From positions 21,618,297-21,682,296 of the forward strand of contig OY294068.1 of assembly GCA_958510875.1 (NCBI GenBank): a DNA stretch of 64,000 bases, written 5' to 3'. This document shows positions 60,370 to 64,000 of this stretch, piece by piece. A program made the translations under genes and the position numbers. Within the stretch, counting starts at the first letter, position 1. Every line of letters begins with the position of its first letter. Origin of the DNA: Endomychus coccineus. Taxonomy: Eukaryota > Arthropoda > Insecta > Coleoptera > Endomychidae. Below the pieces are notes generated by a model. It was not told the DNA's origin. It was given only the letters and a program-made list of their open reading frames with translations, and searched no databases.

Positions 60370-60720
60370 AAAACTGGCTATCGATTTTGTAAGCCCCGAA
60401 TTTGTCGAAGTCGGAAACTTTATAGAAGGTGTTGCTTAAAATGCTTTTTAGCTTGTTCTTCCATATATAAATTGGCAGTATTGCAAATTTCGGAAACAAA
60501 TTATGGAATTCATAAATAATTGAAGGATGATAAGTGAAACTTCTGTAAATTTATTGAACTATTTGAAATTAGTGGGTCCAATTTGGTTAATTGGTTACGG
60601 CCAAATTTTTTTTGCTTACAAATAAATTATTGATCGAAGATTTATCGTAACCATTGTCCAACGTTCTTTCTAAGCTTCGCTGCTATAACTTTGATCAACG
60701 GGACGTTAAGTAATGATTTT
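60370..60720 (-). pseudogene. PLE RT-endonuclease linker relic
   Basis: Nucleotide similarity to 32,420-32,770: aagccccgaatttgtcgaag, ttagcttgttcttccatata and tccaatttggttaattggtt versus their counterparts. It is the linker before the GIY-YIG domain. Not open. Confidence 0.7.
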
Positions 60721-62060
60721 TTTTCATACTTTGACTACATAAGAAGGAAACCTATAATGTTCGAAGAACGTCATGTGAGCCAGCGATGGAATATTGGTAG
60801 AGGAGATAGGCATTCAAATTTGTCTTGAAGGTTTGGAGGTTATAGGTATAAGAAAATACCTCACTAGGTGAAGAGTTCCACAACTTCGCTGTTCAATAAA
60901 AAATTAAGTCTGGTAGGAAGAAGTTCGACAGGTTTCGAGCTTGACAGTGAAGGGGTGACTAGTTTGAGCTCGTCTAGTCCGCATATCTAGAATCTCTAGT
61001 GGTGAAACAACAGACCAGATTTCTGATGAACACCGACCATGGAAATATCTATACAAATGGGGAAATCTCTCACCTTTGTAGGATGTTCTAGAAAGGCCAA
61101 TGAACTCCTAAGTGTGACATCATCAATCAAACGAATAGTTCTCTTCTGGATAAAATCTGAAAGCTTCAGCGTATGTTTGGGAGCCTAGCTCCAAATATGT
61201 GAATAGTATTACAAGACAGGTCGTCTGTGCTTTGTAGATTATGAAGAGCTGCTGGAATGTAAAGTAGCTCTTTGCACGGAATAGAAAATCAAGTTTTTGT
61301 GAAGCGGTTTTTGGTATGGACCTCACATGATCATCCCATGAGAGGGTGGTGTTGATGGGGATCCCGAGCATGGTTATAGGAGACCTCATAGAAATAGTTG
61401 TACCTGACATCATCATATTGGGGATTGTGGGATCCACCTTCCTGGAGAAAACGCAAGCTTGACTTTTGGATGCATTAAACTCTACTAGATCATCAGATCC
61501 CCATTTCAAAATCTTTGCCAGACCTTCATTAATTGCGTCAACCTGTCTCTGTCCTCTTGCTCCTATGACTCCATTGGTTGGTATAGAGGCTCTAGATGAT
61601 AAAGCGGTATGCAGCGTACCATCATCTGCAGAGCTGTGGACGGAACAGGTAGTCACTTCCAACAGATCGTTGATATGAGGCATGAACAAAGTTGGTGCCC
61701 AGACAGATTCTGTGGAACACCAGCGATAATAGCCATAGTATCGGAAGATACTCCGTCAACTACCACGTGGAGTGATCTATGTGAGAGAAAACTCGATAGT
61801 AAAGGAGAAAGTTGAGGTAGATAACCAATGCTACAGTCAGAGATTCCCCATCTTTTCAATATATTTCTGCCATACGTTCTGCAAAGCAGGTCTCCTGTTG
61901 TCCTCTGCTGACGAAAACCATACTGAAGCTCTCTAGATATTGAGTGAGCTCGATGTTGATTGCTTTCTTCATCACTTTAGAGATCACAGATAATAGAACA
62001 ATAGGTCTATGATTATTTGGAAGGGTCTTCTTCTGATAATCCTCTTTGTACATAATTTCC
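60717..62060 (-). pseudogene. jockey-like LINE relic, longest copy
   Basis: A 5'-truncated copy that begins in the RT fingers. YKEDYQKKTLPNNHRPIVLL and NIELTQYLESFSM lie at 62,053-61,920. VVDGVSSDTMAIIAGVPQ (motif B) is followed by a frameshift. The 188-aa frame 61,689-61,123 has INDLLEVTTCSVHSSADDGT, in which the FADD motif has lost Phe. It continues FNASKSQACVFSRKVD, MLGIPINTTLSWDDHVRS and SQKLDFLFRAKSYFTFQQL. A 3' UTR to 60,717 ends at a poly-T (element poly-A) run. Best preserved of the four related fragments. Confidence 0.82.
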
Positions 62061-62069
62061 CTTATCTGC

Positions 62070-62980
62070 TTTCATTATTGAATCACCCACAACCAATTAT
62101 TTCAACTCTTTCTCTAATAATAATAAGATGAAGATTTTGAATGTCAGCCTTTCCGAAAACTCGAGTTAATACTATAAACCTGATTCACGTGGCAAGTTCC
62201 CTATGTTAGGGTATCAAATTCAACAGAAGAGCCTTGCAAACATGAATAAAGTTAATTCGAGTAAAGCGAAACAATAAGAGCCATGCTTGAAATAACATTC
62301 ATTCGAACTGTTTGAACATCGGGTAAACATATTTATCTCACGAGACACAATGCTTTCCGCCCGACTTATTTCCTGAAATGTAATGATATAAACCAAATAA
62401 TGCAAGGAGATTGTAACGTATGAAGAATATTTGAATGGGGATTGTACAGGTACATATTAGATAAGAGCCACAAAATTGAATTCCATCTCACGTTTGTTGA
62501 AATTCGTCAGTCTATCTATAATGGATTATACGAAATTTCAGTTTCAATAAATAATGTCGATATACAGACTGTATCACATTCCGTTACTGTTGTTATTTAT
62601 GAAAAGTGGATTGTCTACTTAATGTGAGTAATAGCATTTGAACCAGCCTTGACATATAAAATTCACACTATCACCATGAAATCCAGAAGATTCTCCACAT
62701 AGCAATTCACCTACTGCAATCCACCGATTAGCAATTCACCGCAATCGCAATTAGCTATTAATTTCCGATTTATGCACTCATCTGCGAATTAATAGTGTTT
62801 GGATTATATACAATTGTACACTTGAATTGTATATCACAAAAAGAATATGGAAGTATTACATGATAATACAAAGTGAAAACATATAAAAAAATGTATTTAA
62901 AAATATTATCATATTTAGGTATCTGAGCATATCTAAATATTTGAAAGATCTCAAAATTGTACTCCCTAATTAAATTTATT
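62070..62980. other. non-coding, nothing recognised
   Basis: No supported feature. Confidence 0.5.
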
Positions 62981-62983
62981 ATC

Positions 62984-63060
62984 ATATACAAAAAAAACTC
63001 AGTCAAAACTGTAGCAAATCATTTATAACAAATGGCAACTTTAATGAAAGATTAGGAAGT
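62984..63060 (+). repeat. direct repeat flanking mariner, left copy
   Basis: atacaaaaaaaactcagtca through gaaagattaggaag. It recurs at 63,922-64,000 with about two differences. The mariner relic lies exactly between. Confidence 0.9.
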
Positions 63061-63071
63061 TAAAAAATTAC

Positions 63072-63920
63072 TGAAAAATGAAACAAGAAATGATTTATTA
63101 GGTCAAAACTTATTTTATTTCTCAACATAATCTCCTTGTAGCCCGATACACTCCGTCCAAGGCTTTTCTCATTTTTCTATTCATTCCAAATAATACGATT
63201 GCGGCAATCATTCAAAATAGGCGTTTGTTTCAGCGAGTACCTCATCGTTGGAGCCAAATCTATTTCCGCCGAGCCATTTCTTCAAGTTTGGAAATAGATA
63301 AAAATCGCATAGGGCGAAATTTCGAGAATATGGTGAGTGACGAACCAATTCGTAGGGTAATTCATGTAATTTTGGCATTACTACTGCAGAACTGTTCGCT
63401 GGTGCGTTGTCCTTGTGGAAGAGTACTTTTTTCTTTGTCAAATGCGGCCGTCTTCGCTTCAAATCGACGTTGAATTGATCCAACAGTTCTGCATAATATA
63501 CGCCAGTGATCGTTCTGCCTTTTCAAGGTAATTGATATGGACGATATCGTGTGCATCCTGAAAAACTGTCGACATGACTATGTTGGCCGATAAGCCCACT
63601 TCGGCGTTTTTCTGCTTCGATTCGCCGGGACAAGTCCACTGTTTCGACTGTTCTTTGGTCTCTGGTGTATCGTGATGGATCCATGTTTTGTCCACGGTTA
63701 CGAAACGGCACGAAAAGTCCGTCTTATCAAGCTTGAACATGGACAAACACTCTTTTTTCACACGGTCGTGCTCGTTGTCAACAGAGAGCAAATGCCATGC
63801 TTTGTTTTGCGTAATGTATTTTCTACGCAAGAAATAATGTTTAATCAAGTCGCGAAATTCACTTTTTTCCATGTTTACAAAAATCTTCAAGGCTGCTTGG
63901 TTTTTATGGGTGTCAAAACA
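63072..63920 (-). pseudogene. mariner transposase relic, internally deleted
   Basis: The minus-strand frame 63,944-63,459 includes MEKSEFRDLIKHYFLRRKYI (N-terminal helix-turn-helix). It then jumps at KAWHLLSVDNEHDRV, losing about 70-80 residues of the second HTH and linker. It continues through VTVDKTWIHHDTPET, where the catalytic block has Lys after the first Asp instead of Glu. A shifted frame 63,483-63,208 has KVLFHKDNAPANSSAV (second Asp) and a changed third block, HSPYSRNFALCDFYLFPNLK. Three further stops precede EKPWTECIGLQGDYVEK. The 3' terminal end (ctgaaaaatgaaacaagaaa) is kept and the 5' terminal repeat is lost. Confidence 0.85.
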
Positions 63921-63921
63921 G

Positions 63922-64000
63922 TATACAAAAAAAAACTCAGTCAAAACTGTAGCAAATCATTTATAACAAATGGCAACATTAATGAAAGATTAGGAAGGTA
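63922..64000 (+). repeat. direct repeat flanking mariner, right copy
   Basis: Near-identical to 62,984-63,060. It runs off the window end, so its full length is unknown. Confidence 0.9.

Larger units (their letters stand above)
58985..60720 (-). mobile_element. Penelope-like element relic split by a LINE
   Basis: Same family as 32,195-33,330. The minus-strand 3' part, including the terminal repeat with a hammerhead-like motif (59,038-59,070), is at 58,985-59,390. The RT-to-endonuclease linker is at 60,370-60,720. Nearly 1 kb of a different LINE lies between. The RT itself is missing. Confidence 0.75.

Overview
The window is AT-rich eukaryotic DNA, most likely from an insect. The evidence is mariner, DD41E-spaced and pogo-like transposase relics, jockey-type and CR1-like LINEs, many Penelope-like elements (PLEs), tRNA-derived SINE heads, long GT/CA microsatellites, and no operons or bacterial signals. 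The order or species cannot be fixed from the sequence. I found no convincing host gene: nearly every recognisable coding stretch belongs to a mobile element, so this looks like repeat-dense intergenic or heterochromatic DNA. LAYOUT. 1-730: mariner relic. 2.44-9.0 kb: a degenerate ~36-bp repeat with higher-order (~350 bp) structure, split by a two-ORF LINE (ORF1 224 aa, ORF2 993 aa, minus strand, both open) with GT/CA tracts on both sides of ORF2. 9.47-11.1 kb: a 5'-truncated PLE between ~288-bp inverted terminal repeats. 11.2-12.5 kb: two tRNA-like SINE heads, a solo PLE terminal repeat and a LINE scrap. 14.2-15.2 kb: possible LTR/primer-binding-site remnant. 16.4-18.4 kb: second PLE with inverted ends, its GIY-YIG domain interrupted by a hAT-type MITE. 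20.8-23.8 kb: two transposases of one IS630-Tc1-mariner lineage, the second in a transposon with ~470-bp inverted repeats. 25.4-29.1 kb: jockey-like LINE, E-box-rich MITE, mariner 3' end. 32.1-33.8 kb: third PLE type with a YVED active-site change. 35.2-40.1 kb: transposase and LINE scraps, a lone PLE endonuclease ORF, and a palindromic PLE end. 40.9-43.6 kb: pogo/Tigger relic, then a fold-back element. 45.5-48.1 kb: unrecognised small ORF, an 18-bp perfect hairpin and a LINE scrap. 49.6-52.5 kb: a 44-bp minisatellite with trimeric organisation, then a ~297-bp satellite. 52.5-55.1 kb: LINE scrap and a ~2-kb element with ~230-bp inverted repeats. 56.5-62.1 kb: direct repeats, PLE relic with nested LINE, jockey-like LINE. 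63.0-64.0 kb: mariner relic between direct repeats. HOW IT FITS TOGETHER. The genes do not form a pathway; they are layers of insertions. The most interesting recurrent signal is a small RNA-like motif (CUGANGA, U, a GC stem, then GAAAC) in the terminal repeats of several different PLE families. It resembles the hammerhead ribozymes known from PLEs but carries one consistent extra base.
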